Of a stretch of DNA of 64,000 bases, positions 25,587 through 38,900 are shown one piece after another. Location of the stretch: assembly GCF_905475345.1 (NCBI RefSeq), contig NC_066588.1, positions 3,246,501 to 3,310,500 of the forward strand, in the 5' to 3' direction. Positions within the stretch are counted from its first letter, which is position 1. Every line of letters starts with the position of its first letter. The DNA comes from Vespula vulgaris. Taxonomy: Eukaryota; Arthropoda; Insecta; Hymenoptera; Vespidae. A program made the position numbers and the translations under genes. Below the pieces are notes generated by a model that made no database searches, was not told the origin of the DNA, and saw nothing but the letters and a program-made list of their open reading frames with translations.

Positions 25587-27698
25587 ATGTCTGACAAGTA
25601 TGTTTTATAAATTTTCTTTATTATATCTTAAATAAATCATTTTATTAATGTATAAAAATAAGGAACAATGCTCTTTTGGAAAAGATTTAATAATTTTACA
25701 AATTACATTATATTAATATAGTATTGATTATTCTAATATTTTGATTTATAGAGATGAAAAGAAAAATGATGAGGCAAAGTCCAATGTTGATAAGCTTAAC
25801 ATTCCTATCGAATGTCCAACTTCATCTCGCCAAATAGAAGATGATAATCATGCAAAACAGTAAGATATTTTTTATATATGCATTTTAATAAAGAAATTTG
25901 AATATTTTAGTGAATAACATTGAATATATTGTTTTTTTGTATATTGAATTTTCTTTTATTAACACATATAAAATAGACAAGGTATACAAAATATGATAAG
26001 CGGATGGACTGGAGCGTCTCCACCGAAGTTTGTGTCTCATGAAGAAATTATAAGAGCTGCAAATGGAATGACAAATATGGCTTTGGCACATGAAATTGCG
26101 GTGGATAAAAATTTTCAATTACAAAAATTGGAACCAGATGATGGTACTTTTCATAGAAAAGTTAAAGAAATAATGCATAAGGCTTTTTGGAATTTGTTGG
26201 CAGAACAATTGGATGAAGATCCCCCGATTTATACACAGGCTTTTATTTTATTGAAAGAAATTAAAGATGTAATTAAATTAGAAGTTCACATCATATTATT
26301 ACAATGTATGTAATCTGATATCAAGCATTTCTTTTTTTTGTAGACACTGGATGAACTTGTATTATCACATCATTCAAAAATTAAAGAGAATATTAAAGAA
26401 GTTCTTGATATTGATTTGATTCAACAGCAAGCGGAAAAAGGTGTATTAGATTTTCGCCATTACGCAAATTATATTATTTCTATTATGGGCAAAGTTTGTG
26501 CACCAGTTAGAGATGAAAAAATACAAGAACTGAAAGAAAAAGAAGATGTTATTGAAACATTCAAAGGCATAATGGAAGCTTTACAATTGATGAGATTGGA
26601 TTTAGCAAACTTTACTATAACTATGATGAGACCAAGTATTGTTGCCTCAAGTATTGAATATGAAAAGGCTAAGTTTGCAGAGTTTCTAAAAATTAATACA
26701 GATGGTTTGCATTATACTAAAAAATGGTTGTTGAAACATCTTAATGAAGAAGAAATTGCAAATGCTTCTAGTCATGATAATCCTGTGAGACACATTACAC
26801 ATCGTCTCTTAACTGAAGCTTACCTTGATCTCCTGGAATGGGATTTTAATCCAGATGCAGAAGTGAATACACATATATGAATACACATATATATAATAAA
26901 CATTGCAATTAAATTCTTCAATATAATATTTCTTGCAGACTTTGATGCTTGATCAAGGTAGATTGGTAGAATTACGCGATAAGACCAGCAGATTGAGTAT
27001 AATTGGTTCTATATTATTGTTAACAAATAATACCGTTGGTGCATCAATACAAGGTGTTGCTAAGTTCAAAATTAGTCTAAAAGAGGATTTAACAGTGTTA
27101 TTAGATTCGGTACATTCAAACAAGTAAGTTTCACGATTGCTTTTCATGTATAATATATCATTTTGTATGTGTACATGTGCATGTTTCATGTATAGGGATT
27201 TAGAAAAGGTAATGCCAAATATTGTTTTGCAAGTGATAAAAGACCTTAAGGCAACATTAGAAGAAATTGGTGCTGGAAATTTATCAACTGATTTAGAAAC
27301 ATCATTGGAGGGGCAAATAACAGATTTGATTAAACCGGATCATAAGATTAGAAGCCTTGTTAGTAAGTACAACAAAATGTTTTATCTAATAATATATTCT
27401 TTTTTAATGTATTAAATTATTAATTGTTTCCATATACATTTTCATAGATTTGAGAATTAGACAATTTTTGCAAAGAATTATACAATCTCAGAGTGCTATT
27501 CCTCAGCAAGTACCAATTGGTCTTTCATCTCTACAAGAAGAATTAACAGCTATAGCAGCACAATTTTTAATACTCGTTTCTCATAACAGAAGTGTGTTTG
27601 GGGAATATTATCAAGAAATTGTCAGTAATGTACTTTCTTCTACATATAATAATGATGTGGTAAAGAAGGTAGAACAAGAGAATTCAATTGATTCATAA
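25587..27698 (+). CDS. Tcp11l1: T-complex protein 11-like protein 1
   Basis: Exons: 25587-25597 (ATGTCTGACAA), 25752-25859, 25977-26268, 26344-26862, 26939-27123, 27196-27362, 27448-27698; 510 residues, the same as vertebrate TCP11L1 (about 509). Family blocks: SPPKFVSHEEIIRAANGMTN, ALAHEIAVDKNFQLQ, VKEIMHKAFWNLLAEQLDED, YTQAFILLKEIKDTL, DFRHYANYIISIMGKVCAPVRDE cut by the exon frame, and HITHRLLTEAYLDLLEWD. The protein is helical and soluble, with a charged disordered N-terminus. Its biochemical role is poorly known in the family; the testis TCP11 paralog affects sperm function through PKA signalling in mammals. No unusual residues were noted. Confidence 0.95.
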
Positions 27699-29907
27699 AA
27701 TGAGAATTTATATGGTTTTATATCATAAAACATTCAAAAATCTGGGAATAGTTTTACAAGTAAATACTATGTATGTATAATTTATATTTCATAAACTAAA
27801 TGGTTTTTAACATACATGTTAATATATATTGAATTGTTAAAAAGCGATATGAATTGATTATCGTAATTTGACATAAAATAATATGTCAACTGACATATGT
27901 CGATACTAAACTAATCTAAGAAATAATTTATTTTTTCAGAATGATTTAATAGTAAGGGATAACACAATCATGGCAGTATCATGCATAGGGACCTATTGCC
28001 ACTAATACTAATTACTTTTTTGTACTTTTATTAATTTAAAGTACTTCAATAATATATTCATATGTTTTATAAAGGTTTATATAACAATGAATATAAAATA
28101 ACACTTCTTTATATTTGGTGTCGTGTAAAAAGATCTCTTTGCAATAATATTTATATAAAGATTACTTCAGAGGATAAATTTGTACGTATTGTATGAATTT
28201 ATGTATCATATATATATACATATATACATATATAAATACGTACACGTACACGTATGTGTATATGCGTATAGAATTTTCTATATTTGCCGTGGAATATTAT
28301 TATTAATCAGAATATAAATTTTTTCATTCCATTAAAAAGTATAATCTACATTTATATATATAGAGTAGATTTATCTTTGCACAAATAATCAAATAATTTT
28401 TTATTTCTCTGTTCATTCCACTTCTATTTACAAAACACTTTCTTTTTTTTTAGGTTTCAGACGCTTCCTTTTAAATATTTTGTAACATAAATATGCATTT
28501 GTTTTAACAGATCAGTATTAAGAAAGAAAACTATATATGTGTGGGTATATTTACAACTGTATATACGACTATTGGCAAATTAATAATTAAAGGACAAAAT
28601 ATAAATGCAGTAAATCAATATGTAAAGCCAATGAAAGGAAAATGATGAATTCATATTTTTGGAACGTTGTTTTCATTTCAATTATAATAATGTGTTTCTT
28701 GTACGATTACTACAACTGCATATATATATATATACACACATCATACATACATACATACATATATATATATATAACACATACCAACACGTTTTATTATCTT
28801 TTGTTTTTTTTTACCGCTACCATAGTGCTTTCCAGTTATAGAGTTAAAAACAATGAAGAGAACAATTTTGTAATCTTATTACAATGGAATTGTATATTAC
28901 GTATTTTTGCATTAAACATTAACAAGTATGATATATTTTACAAATTAACAATTACCTTTAAATATATGACTGTATAACATTTGTACAATAGATTAATATC
29001 ACGTTTTTGTTATTCATACGAGTAGTAGTAGTTTATTGTTCATAGTAGAAAAGAAATATTTGTACAACAGTGTAGTACAGCACTAAATTAATTTAATTAT
29101 TTATATATGTCGTTATGTTTAATATTCTCAAGAGATCAGTATATAAAACAATGCAATTCTAAAAGATTCTAAAGATTACTTGTAAGGTTTTATTAACTTT
29201 GTATTGAGAGGAATATTTGAAATAAATTATTAAACATATAATTTTTTATAATATACATACAAAAATTAAGGTATAAGTTACAAAATCCGTTTCTTTTATC
29301 TTTTTTCGTTACATTTATTTTATATATTATAAGTTAATGTCATACGATTTAATAAGTAGTATCTTACACTATCGTATGAGATATTTCATTTCTTTTATCT
29401 TCCACGATAAAAGAATAGTCTCGATAATTATCAATGTCAATTGAATAGAAATTTCCGAAGGTCGTTCGTTTATTGTTGTTCTTCTCTGTTTAAACGAAAA
29501 TTTGTCGCAGTCATGTAATTATGTGGGTCGAATAAAAAAAAATTTATTCGATAAGTAATAATTAATGATAATAAAAATTATTCTCGCAAGATTAAAAATC
29601 ATTTTTCTTTGTCAAGTCATTGTAATCATAATTCGCGCTATCTTTTCGTCAGATGGCGCAGTAGATCATCATTAGATTTATTCCGTTCTTACATCGATTC
29701 AGTTCTCTTGTAGATCATTTTTAGTTAAGAAGATTTTCCTAAATAAAATCGTTTCGCTCTTTGTGTACAAATGACAGATAATTAAAAAAAGTGACAATTT
29801 CTTAAAATAAAACTAAAGGATCACGTAATCGAAGATAAGATAGTTTTTAATTGGTGAGATAACGGATATGTAAAAAAAGTTGCATTTATATTTGTAACTT
29901 ATATAGA
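27699..29907. other. Intergenic region between TCP11L1 and the CRAL-TRIO gene
   Basis: AT-rich DNA with TATATACA-type runs at 28208-28265 and CATA/TATA runs at 28722-28775. Open frames around 28642-28977 are driven by these repeats. A less AT-rich stretch at 29600-29760 precedes the CRAL-TRIO start and could be its promoter or untranslated exon. Confidence 0.4.
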
Positions 29908-30239
29908 ATGACAGACTCAAAAGTTTACGTTTGTCAATTATCTCAAAAGGAAAGGGATTATGCAGCGGCAAATTTAAACGAGACAGATGACAATAGATCG
30001 CAGAAGATCGAAGAAATACGCGAATGGATTTTAAAAAATGACAATCTGCACGCTTGTACTGGTAAGCGATTAAATCGTTTCGTATTTATTTAGATTTCTT
30101 GTTTGTATTTCCTGCATTTATATTTTTAATTTGTTTGTTTATAGATTTATTATATTATCTCTATTTACTCGTATTATTTCTATGAAAAAATGATACTTCA
30201 AAAAAAAAATACGTTATATTATCTATATGTATATGTATG

Positions 30240-30289
<50 letters not shown>

Positions 30290-31963
30290 TAACAATTTAT
30301 ATTTTAATAAAAAATTAAACATTAAATTAGAAAATTTAAAATGTACAACATTTATATTTTCTATATTTTAATTTTTATCTATATTTTTTATATCTTATAA
30401 AATTGCTTTTTCTTGTATTCCTTTATTTCTTTTCTTTTTTCTCTCTCTCTTTTTTTTTGCAGACGACTTCTTCATTCTACGTTTTTTAAGAGCTTGCAAA
30501 TTTAATATTGAAACAACGAAATATAAGTTTTGGAATTATCATGAACAAAGAGGTAACAGTCCAGAATGGTACGCAAATAAAGATCCATTTCTGGTAGAAT
30601 TACAGGATATGTTTGAATTAGGGTAATTCTAATCATTCTATGTATAGGATTGCTCTGAAAGTCCCTAGATGGAGGACAGAAGTTCTTAAATAATTTTTAA
30701 AAATTAATTTGAATCTTTCTCAAGACTTTTCAGATCAGGAAAAAAATAATTATGATAAATTTTCAAATCAGAAAAAAATAATTATCATAAATTGTCTCGT
30801 AAAAGAGTAATCAATTTTTGACACCTGCTAGAAATTTTTTTGTTCCACTTAAGGACTTTTGGCACATCCTGTATTTAAATAGATTATGCATACTCTCTTA
30901 CGTAATCATATACGATATATAATCGTTCAATCCAATGATAAGGCAATTCTAATAATTTTATATTAAATTTGATACTTATAATTATACGCATTTATATTAA
31001 TCACGTATTTATGTAATTATATATAATATATATTATATAATAATATACTTTCTATAGAGTATTTTTGCCAATGAGAAAATTAGATAATGAAGGGAGAATG
31101 GTGGTTTTAATTCGAATCGCCGCCCATGATCCTAATAAACACAAGCAAGCGGATATGTTAAAGGTAAAATTAAAATCATGATTTCTAATGTAATTTGAAA
31201 ATAAGTCAATTTAATTTTACTTCTTATTAGTGAATTTGAAAAAAAAGTTCTAAGTAAATTATGTAATATTTTTATTTTGTTGTTGTTTTAGGCTTCTTTG
31301 ATGATCTTGGATCTCGCAATAAGAGAAAACGAATCCGCTTCGTTGCATGGTATAATAGCTATTTTGGATTTAGCGGGTATCTCTCTTGGTCATGCGATTC
31401 AATTTTCACCAAGTGTTATTAAAAAGTTGGTTCATGCTTGGCAAGGTTGTTATCCTTTAAGAATACAAGCATTAGAGTTTATAAATTCACCGACTTATGT
31501 CAATGTTGTCTTAAACGTATTCAAAAATTTTATGGTCGACAAACTTAAACGAAGAGTACACGTGTATACGCGCGGAAAGAAAACTTTTCTCGATATAGTT
31601 CAATGTGATATATTACCAATCGAGTATGGTGGTACCGACGGATCTATAAATGATTTAAAAGGTAAACTTTTATAAAATTTTTTCTTTCCTTTTTTTAATT
31701 CGATTTCCCGATTCACTATCTTTTTTTTCTATAATTATGTTTGAATTAAAATAATTCAAATAAATTCAAATGAAAAATTAAATCTAATTAAAATATTATT
31801 GCGAATTAATTATTCTTTTTTGTCTTTATATATTGAAATTTACGGTTTATTTTTTTTTATTTGTTATTACGTATTTTATACATTTGCAGATTACTGGAAA
31901 TGTCAAGTGGAAGAAAATCGAGCGTGGTTCGCTATGGAAGAATGTTATAAAGTTAAAAATTAA
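29908..31963 (+). CDS. CRAL-TRIO domain (Sec14-like) lipid-transfer protein
   Basis: Predicted carrier of a hydrophobic ligand such as a retinoid, tocopherol or phosphoinositide; member of the large insect clavesin/alpha-tocopherol-transfer-like family. Exons: 29908-30061, 30463-30622, 31058-31163, 31292-31661, 31890-31963; 287 residues. The N-terminal CRAL-TRIO-N helical part (IEEIREWILKNDNLHACTDD, then FFILRFLRACKFNIETTKYK) precedes the lipid-binding fold (VVLIRIAAHDP, GIIAILDLAGISLGHAIQFS, YPLRIQALEFINSPTYVNVV). The expected D in ILDLAG and P-R-x-x-x-x-x-x-N region are present. The last residues end ECYKVKN. AATAAA begins at the stop codon (31963-31968). Which ligand it carries cannot be told from sequence. 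Confidence 0.9.
30244..30283. repeat. (TA)n microsatellite in a CRAL-TRIO intron
   Basis: Twenty TA units in the first intron of the CRAL-TRIO gene. Confidence 0.9.
30645..30871. mobile_element. Short terminal-inverted-repeat element (MITE-like) in a CRAL-TRIO intron
   Basis: Left end GGATTGCTCTGAAAGTCC (30647-30664, continuing to 30673) matches the reverse complement of the right end, GGATGTGCCAAAAGTCC (30869-30853, continuing to 30844). Roughly 26 bp of imperfect inverted repeat bounds 225 bp. Inside, a unit with the core AAAAAAATAATTAT is repeated in tandem at about 30733-30800. No coding capacity. Flanking target duplication is unclear (TA). Confidence 0.55.
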
Positions 31964-32118
31964 ATAAAATATAAATATATACATATGTATATTAATGGTA
32001 AAGTTTAGGAATTTTGCATATAAATCTGGTATTATGATCATCTCGGAGACATTGTAAAAGATAATATAGTTTTAACATATTAATATTTAAGATATAACAT
32101 AAGAGGATGCTGAAGGAC

Positions 32119-32287
32119 AATAGGTGGAGTCAAAAGTGTTTAAATAATTTTAAAAATCAATTACTTTTTTTTCGCGTTTTTAGGCTAGTAATTAGGATTG
32201 TAATTTTATAATTAGAAGAAATAAAAATTAGTTTGAAAATTTTAATTAATATTTCAAATCACTTAAAAATTTTTGACTCAACCTGTT
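32119..32287. mobile_element. Short terminal-inverted-repeat element (MITE-like)
   Basis: AATAGGTGGAGTCAAAAGTG (from 32119) is repeated in inverted form at the right end, where the reverse complement reads AACAGGTTGAGTCAAAAATT (from 32287). Similarity continues for about 32 bases on each side. The element is 169 bp, AT-rich and non-coding. Confidence 0.6.
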
Positions 32288-33377
32288 ACTCTAATATTTT
32301 TATTTTTATACGAATTATTCAGATTATTTATAGAAGAGATGTACAATATAAAATATTATAATATTAATAATATAATATTATATAATATTATATACATATG
32401 ATCTTTAATAAAGTTATTCATCAACTTACGTTCATAGTGTATAGATAAATTTACTAAAAAGTGTTTATTAATTGTACACACTTTTGTACTTTTAAACATT
32501 AAATCGATATCTATTATGTATCTATCATAGTTATGATATACATTACAACGTAAGAATATCATGTATCTAGGTCTCACTGAATGGAAAGATCGTTGCATAT
32601 AGAGATCCACAGACCAATGGTGACTTTATTATTTTATACTATTACTGCTATTATTATATAAAAATCAAAGCAAAGGGAATAAATAAAATGTCTTATAAAA
32701 AAGAAAAAAAAAAGAAAAATACAGTATTAACAGTTTTATTCGCATTTCTATATTTAAAGGCTACTGTCGACCGAGCTACTGACGTATCGGGCCATAATAT
32801 ACAAATAACAATATGTATTTCAAATATTCTATTATATATTGACAATATAAAAACTTTCACACATATATATGTATATTCATATACATATATACATACATAC
32901 GTACATACAAACACAGACATGTACACATCCACACCCACCCACACACACACGAACATACATACATACATACATACGTATATATGTGTCCGTATATATACAT
33001 ATGTATGTGTAATTTTTTATTGTTACAAACTTATTTGATTTTCATAATATTTTTTTCACAATATTGTATTTTCGCTTATTTTCAAATTTAATAGACAAAA
33101 CTGCAAAAAAATGTTTAATGAACAAAACGTGTTTTCGTTCTTACTTAAACGATTAAGACATGCATATATTAAAAAAAATGGAAGTCTTTCGTTGTCTTTT
33201 ACATATCATTTCACATGACACATCGATTATGGATTAAACAACAAAACAAACAAAAAATAAAAAAAAAAGAAATAATAACATAAGAGTATAGAATAGAATA
33301 GAAAAGAAAATAGACATACACACGTACACATATTCAAAGTCATGGGCAAGTAAAATCGTATTATCAGCTAACCAATT

Positions 33378-33401
33378 ATAATAATATTAATAATAATAAT
33401 A

Positions 33402-33472
<71 letters not shown>
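33378..33472. repeat. (AAT)n microsatellite
   Basis: About 95 bp of nearly pure AAT/TAA trinucleotide repeat with one G interruption near 33404. The longest trinucleotide tract of this type in the window. Confidence 0.9.
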
Positions 33473-34079
33473 CTTCATGATCGACATATTAAACTAAGTT
33501 TTTGTTCTTGTCCTCTTTTTTTGTTCTTTTTTGGTTTGTTTTTTTTTCCCTTTTAATTATAATCTACTGTTCTATTCTCGTGGACAAGTTTACCGGGCAT
33601 CCATAAACGTAGATGCTTTAAAAATATTCTGTGAATGTATGTAAGATGACTAAAAAAAAAATATATATATATTTATATAACGAATATACACAAAGAAATA
33701 TATATGACCACGCTTTTCTTGCATCCTATTTTTTTTCTTATTTTCTTTCAAGAATTAACGAAAATTTGTTCTTGTGGGGGAAACTGTTTACGATTCATAA
33801 AAATTTGCTGGCCATACTAAATCAAGTTTTGCAAGTAAATATTCTTGAGATAACGACGATAACTATGTATACATACATACGTACATACATACATACATAG
33901 ATACATGCATACATACATGCATATATATATATATATATAATTTTCTTCTATATATATTTTAATTCCGATAGAATGTCATTAAGAAAAATTAATAAAATTG
34001 TTCCACCTTCCCCACCCTCTAAAAATATAAACATAGAATTTAAAAATTTATCGACGTATGCCTTTATAAAGTTATTTTA

Positions 34080-34115
<36 letters not shown>

Positions 34116-34373
34116 AAGAAACGTTAACAAGTAAAAAATAAAATCTTAAGTGAAATAGCGAAAAAATAATACAAAAACATGCATGCACGAGTACATACAC
34201 TAACACTCACGCATGCACACGAACACATACGGAAATATGCACGCACGCATGCACACAATCATACCAAACTTAAAATCATCATTTTGGCAACACATATATA
34301 CACATACGTTCGCGCATAATCATCACATGTCGAAGTGATGATTTACGGAGGAGACGGATAGAGAAAAGAAGTG

Positions 34374-34375
<2 letters not shown>

Positions 34376-34421
<46 letters not shown>

Positions 34422-34435
34422 AGAGAGAGAGAGAG
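34376..34435. repeat. (GA)n microsatellite
   Basis: Purine tract of GA dinucleotides broken by one A-run, in the 3' flank of the ABCH gene. Confidence 0.9.
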
Positions 34436-34758
34436 GAAGAGAGTGAGAGAAAAAATAGAAAAGAAACGTTATCATAATTCATACGATCATTTCTTTCTTT
34501 CTTCGATCTCCTCCACCACCTTTTATTCTTCCTGATTCATTCTCCCTCAATACAATTACAATGATATGAACAAAGTTAATTTTTAATTTATAATAAGAAA
34601 TATTCTTTCATTTTTCTCTTCAACTTCGTCTCCCTCCAACTCTCACTCTTATTTCGATTTATTAAAACTTTGTTCTATTAATATAATGCAACCGTTCTCT
34701 CTTTCTCTCTCTTTCTTTCTCTTTTTCTCTTTATGTCTCTCTTTCTCTCTCTCTCTTT

Positions 34759-35931
34759 TTATTTATGTTTGAACTTAAGGACCAGCATGCTTATCGTGAG
34801 GAACAGTACGATCCAAATGATGGTAGATATGAAACCATTGTATACATCTGGCTCTGATATACTCCAACCACGAGTTAGCATAGAACGAAGTGCCGTAGTT
34901 GCCATCGTCAAGGGTAAACCTTGCGAGACATATCGTAAAACTGTTGGCATACCCTCTATGGGCCATATCACACCTGAAATTAATGATTAAAAAATAGATC
35001 AATTGACAATATTAATAATTCAGTGTACAATTACACGTACGTATGTATGTATGTATAAAATATATGTAGGTAATAAGGAAGAAATATATTACATATGAAT
35101 TATTTTATAATTTTTTTTTTTTTATAAAAAGAATTGAAAATAAAATATATCAATCGAGATCATTTTTAATGAGAATCGATTGCTTTAAAAAATGTAATTA
35201 CATACCGCTGAGAAGAAGTGTGGGATAGAAACTACCCAGGGCCAATTGGATGGCGTTTCTTTCGAGCTCGCAAATTGCCGAAATTACGAATCCTATTAAA
35301 ATAAGAAAGAAGATTAATATATCGATGGATTGAACTATTGATCACTGAAAATATGTATTTTTATTATTATTTATTTTTTAATTCTTTTTAATTAAAAAAA
35401 AAAAGACATTTATTCTTCATTTCGTGGAATATATTGTCGTTATACAAAAAAAAATGTAAATGTAGATTAAAAAGAAAAAGTTAATTTTTAAATCTTCCAC
35501 CAAATAAAAAAAGAGGAATAAAAATCTCTTAAAGAACAATTCTTTCTAAAAAAATGTTGTGTTCTCTGATAAAAATTTGCAATATTTTGAACACCCGGTA
35601 CATATTTAATAATACAGCATTATCATATTAAATTAAGTATAACTTAAACTTGAAGAAAAAGCAAAATGTTAAAAAATTCGTAATGTGACAAATAATTTTT
35701 ACAATAACAAAATGAAATAAAATTTAAAAAATAGAGATAATATACTATAGTATTCATACATATATACATATTTAAGTACGTGACTTCAAAGTTACGCGGT
35801 GTCATAGAGGGATAACTTAATCAGGTTAAGTATATGTTTTCGAGTGAGCTATGTTATGTTATTGTTACGTGTAAATCATTAATTAAAGAGCTTGTATAAT
35901 TTAAGGTAGCTTTTACGCAAGGAAGATTTCT

Positions 35932-35994
<63 letters not shown>

Positions 35995-38900
35995 ATACAT
36001 ATATATATGTACGTATGATTATGTGTAGGTATGTATATACAGATACAAATATACGCGTAAAATGTTTCGCCTATCGGATCTAGTTTTTGCGTAATGGGAC
36101 CTGCATCCTGTGTGAACGTGTTGCGTAAATATGGCGTATTACAAATCAGAGAGCATTGAAAAACATTTCTAATGGGATAGTTTTATGAGCTCGTCCGAAT
36201 TAAGAAATCGCAAGCTAGCAAGCAAACATTAAACGGATTTGTTAATCCGCAATGAATGCGAAATATAAATAATTGTATATATATGTTGATGATCTCGACT
36301 GATTATAAATCATTTGAGAAAGGGACAAATGTTAAGATTTCTATTTTCTCGTATGTGACAAGAAAATATGAAAAATTACATATTTGCGAAATATTTATGA
36401 ATTAATGTATAATGCAAGATTTCTTTTTCTTCTTTTTTTTTTGTAAAATTGAATTGTAAATTGATATTTCGATGTATATATATATATTTCTTTATTTATT
36501 TATAGCAAACTTCAATCATAATTTTATTATTAACTATTAGGTTAATAACATAATAGCTCCCTCGAAGACACGTATCTTCTATCTATTTATTTATATATTG
36601 TGTATATACACATATGTGCAATGAGTTAATGTTACGAAATGAAATCTTCGAAAAAAATGAGTTCTTTTACAATGTTGAGATTTGTTTCGTGTATTCTTTT
36701 TAAATTTGTTTTTTGTCTTTTTAGAAACATTTCAAAAAAGAAAAGAAAGAAATTGTAAAATTTGTCATATCTTCTTACCGAAGCACATGCCGCAGAGACC
36801 TTGAAGTATCGTCAATATAATGACCCATCCTATTTCACCTTTGCATTCGACACGGAAAACTAATATCATGAAGATCAATACCAATGCTGTTTGACCGCAC
36901 ATAACGACAAATTGAGTTACTACATGGGAGAATAGTATTTCACCAGGTGTTACTCCCGCTACCCAACTTCTGTCCAATAATCCTTCCATTCTCTCGATGA
37001 TCAATGCCGACGAGGTCAAAGCAACTGCCAGGAAGAACACGATGCTATTTTTCGACAAACAAATCACATTTCATTTAGGAATGAAAAAATACGTCTTGTA
37101 GTAGTAGTAGTAGTAGTAGTAATAATAGAAGTAATAATAGATTTATTTTCCTTTTTTCTTTTTCTTTTTTTTTTTTATATACATTAAGTGCAATATGTTA
37201 CAACGTGCGTAAGAAACGAACACATCATTATAATCACGTTTCATTGCGTTCTTATCTTTTTCTTTTTTTTTGTGTAATTGCATAGTTACACAAAAAAGAA
37301 ATAAAGAAAAAAAAATATAGAAAAAAAAAATATTTACTTTGAAAATATTTCAACTCACGTTAGTATCACACCGGGTGCAACGAAATCCGTAAAACTTGGC
37401 TCGTTCGATCCATAGATCGGATCCTTGAATTGAATCGGTACGTCGGCCAACTTTGAATTTTCTTCGCACGCTACCAAAAGATCTTTGGCGAAATCCCGAT
37501 AAGAATATTGTAGATCCCTCATCAACATCAGGCCAACTTGTTGATCTGTAATGATAGAGAACTTTATAGTTAAGTAAAAAATGTGTTGAGGATTGTGTTT
37601 AAAAAATACGTATTAATTATTTTGGAATTAGAAATGAGATATTGAATAATAATAATAATTGAGAGAACGTTTATCCTTTATCCTTTTCACCTCAAATATT
37701 TACATAATTTCATACAAAATGAAGATTAATTTATATAATGGTTCAAGCGAACTAATTTAAACGCTTAATAGCGTATTATTGATTTAATGGAAACTTACTA
37801 GACATATCTAACCAAACTCTGATCTCACTTTGATCGAGAGTTTCGTCATCAGCATCCCTTCCAAGAACCATTCGTGCGACTAAAGCATCCGTGAAATTTT
37901 CTGTGAAATACAGCATTCCCCATGCTTCGCCGTTCCGTATGGCATCTTGTGCTGCCTCAGGATCCGGATAATAATTCTTGTCAAATAAATTCACAGAATA
38001 TATTAAAAATGTTTTCTTCCTTTTTTTTATCTATATAATACTGATTCAAATATTTATTATATGCTAATCATTTATTTTACAAAATATTTTTCGCCATATT
38101 AATTAATATAACTACTGATTAAATAAATATAAGTGAATTTTTATGGGACATCTTTTGAATTAACATGTAAGATTGTTATGCTATATATTCAAAACATATA
38201 TGGCTAATCAAACAAAACTGTTAATATTTTTGCAATTAGCGATCTTAAATATGTATTATATCATTATACTTAAGAATAGGTTTAAATTTTTTAAGCATCA
38301 ACATTTGTGTTGATCAGTATTATTAATAAAAATCCTTACCTTTATAATCGTTTCGTTATTGAGAAATTTTAGATATCGACAACTCAGTAAAGAGAAATCA
38401 CAGCCTTCCGAGACAGGACACGACATATTTTCAAAAAACACTTCATGGTTCACTATAGCTAACTTTAAACCTGTAGGATCCCTTCCAATTGCCAAACAGA
38501 AGAGTATCACTTGCATGACTGGTAATGCAAAGATGAACAACATAACACTAAACAATCAACAACAAAAAAATTATAAAAAAGAAATTATAAAAAGAAAAAA
38601 ATAAATATATTCACTATTCTGACAGAAAATTTTTTTTTCTTTTTTATGTGTATCATTTTTATACTTTTTATTATATAGTATGACTTCGTACTTACCCGAT
38701 ATTTCTCCACATACGTAAGAAATTCTTTTGCAAGAGGGCTCTTATTTTTCCTACGCTAGTAATATTGTAACAGTCTGAAAAATTACTACATTCCAGTGTA
38801 GAGTCAGCTTTACTTCCGTGTAATGATTTGTTTGTGAGCTATCAAAATCATTAATATTTTATATTAATTTAATACATGTATACACACGTACACAGAGTGT

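Larger units (their letters stand above)
31964..34758. other. Intergenic region rich in simple repeats
   Basis: Between the CRAL-TRIO and ABCH genes. It holds a MITE-like element (32119-32287), CATA/TACA runs (32860-33005), a long (AAT)n (33378-33472), (TACA)n (33868-33910), (TA)n (34085-34110) and (GA)n (34376-34435). The 34490-34758 stretch is the CT-rich 3' flank of the ABCH gene. No gene is seen; frames at 32688-33038 and 34279-34482 are repeat translations. Confidence 0.5.

Noticed and set aside
27960..28010. TGGCAGTATC, shared with the start region of U4 snRNA
   Set aside because: Only ten bases match; the rest of U4 and an Sm site are missing.
32688..33038. Tyr/His/Thr-rich frames on both strands
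   Set aside because: Built from CATA/TACA microsatellite units.
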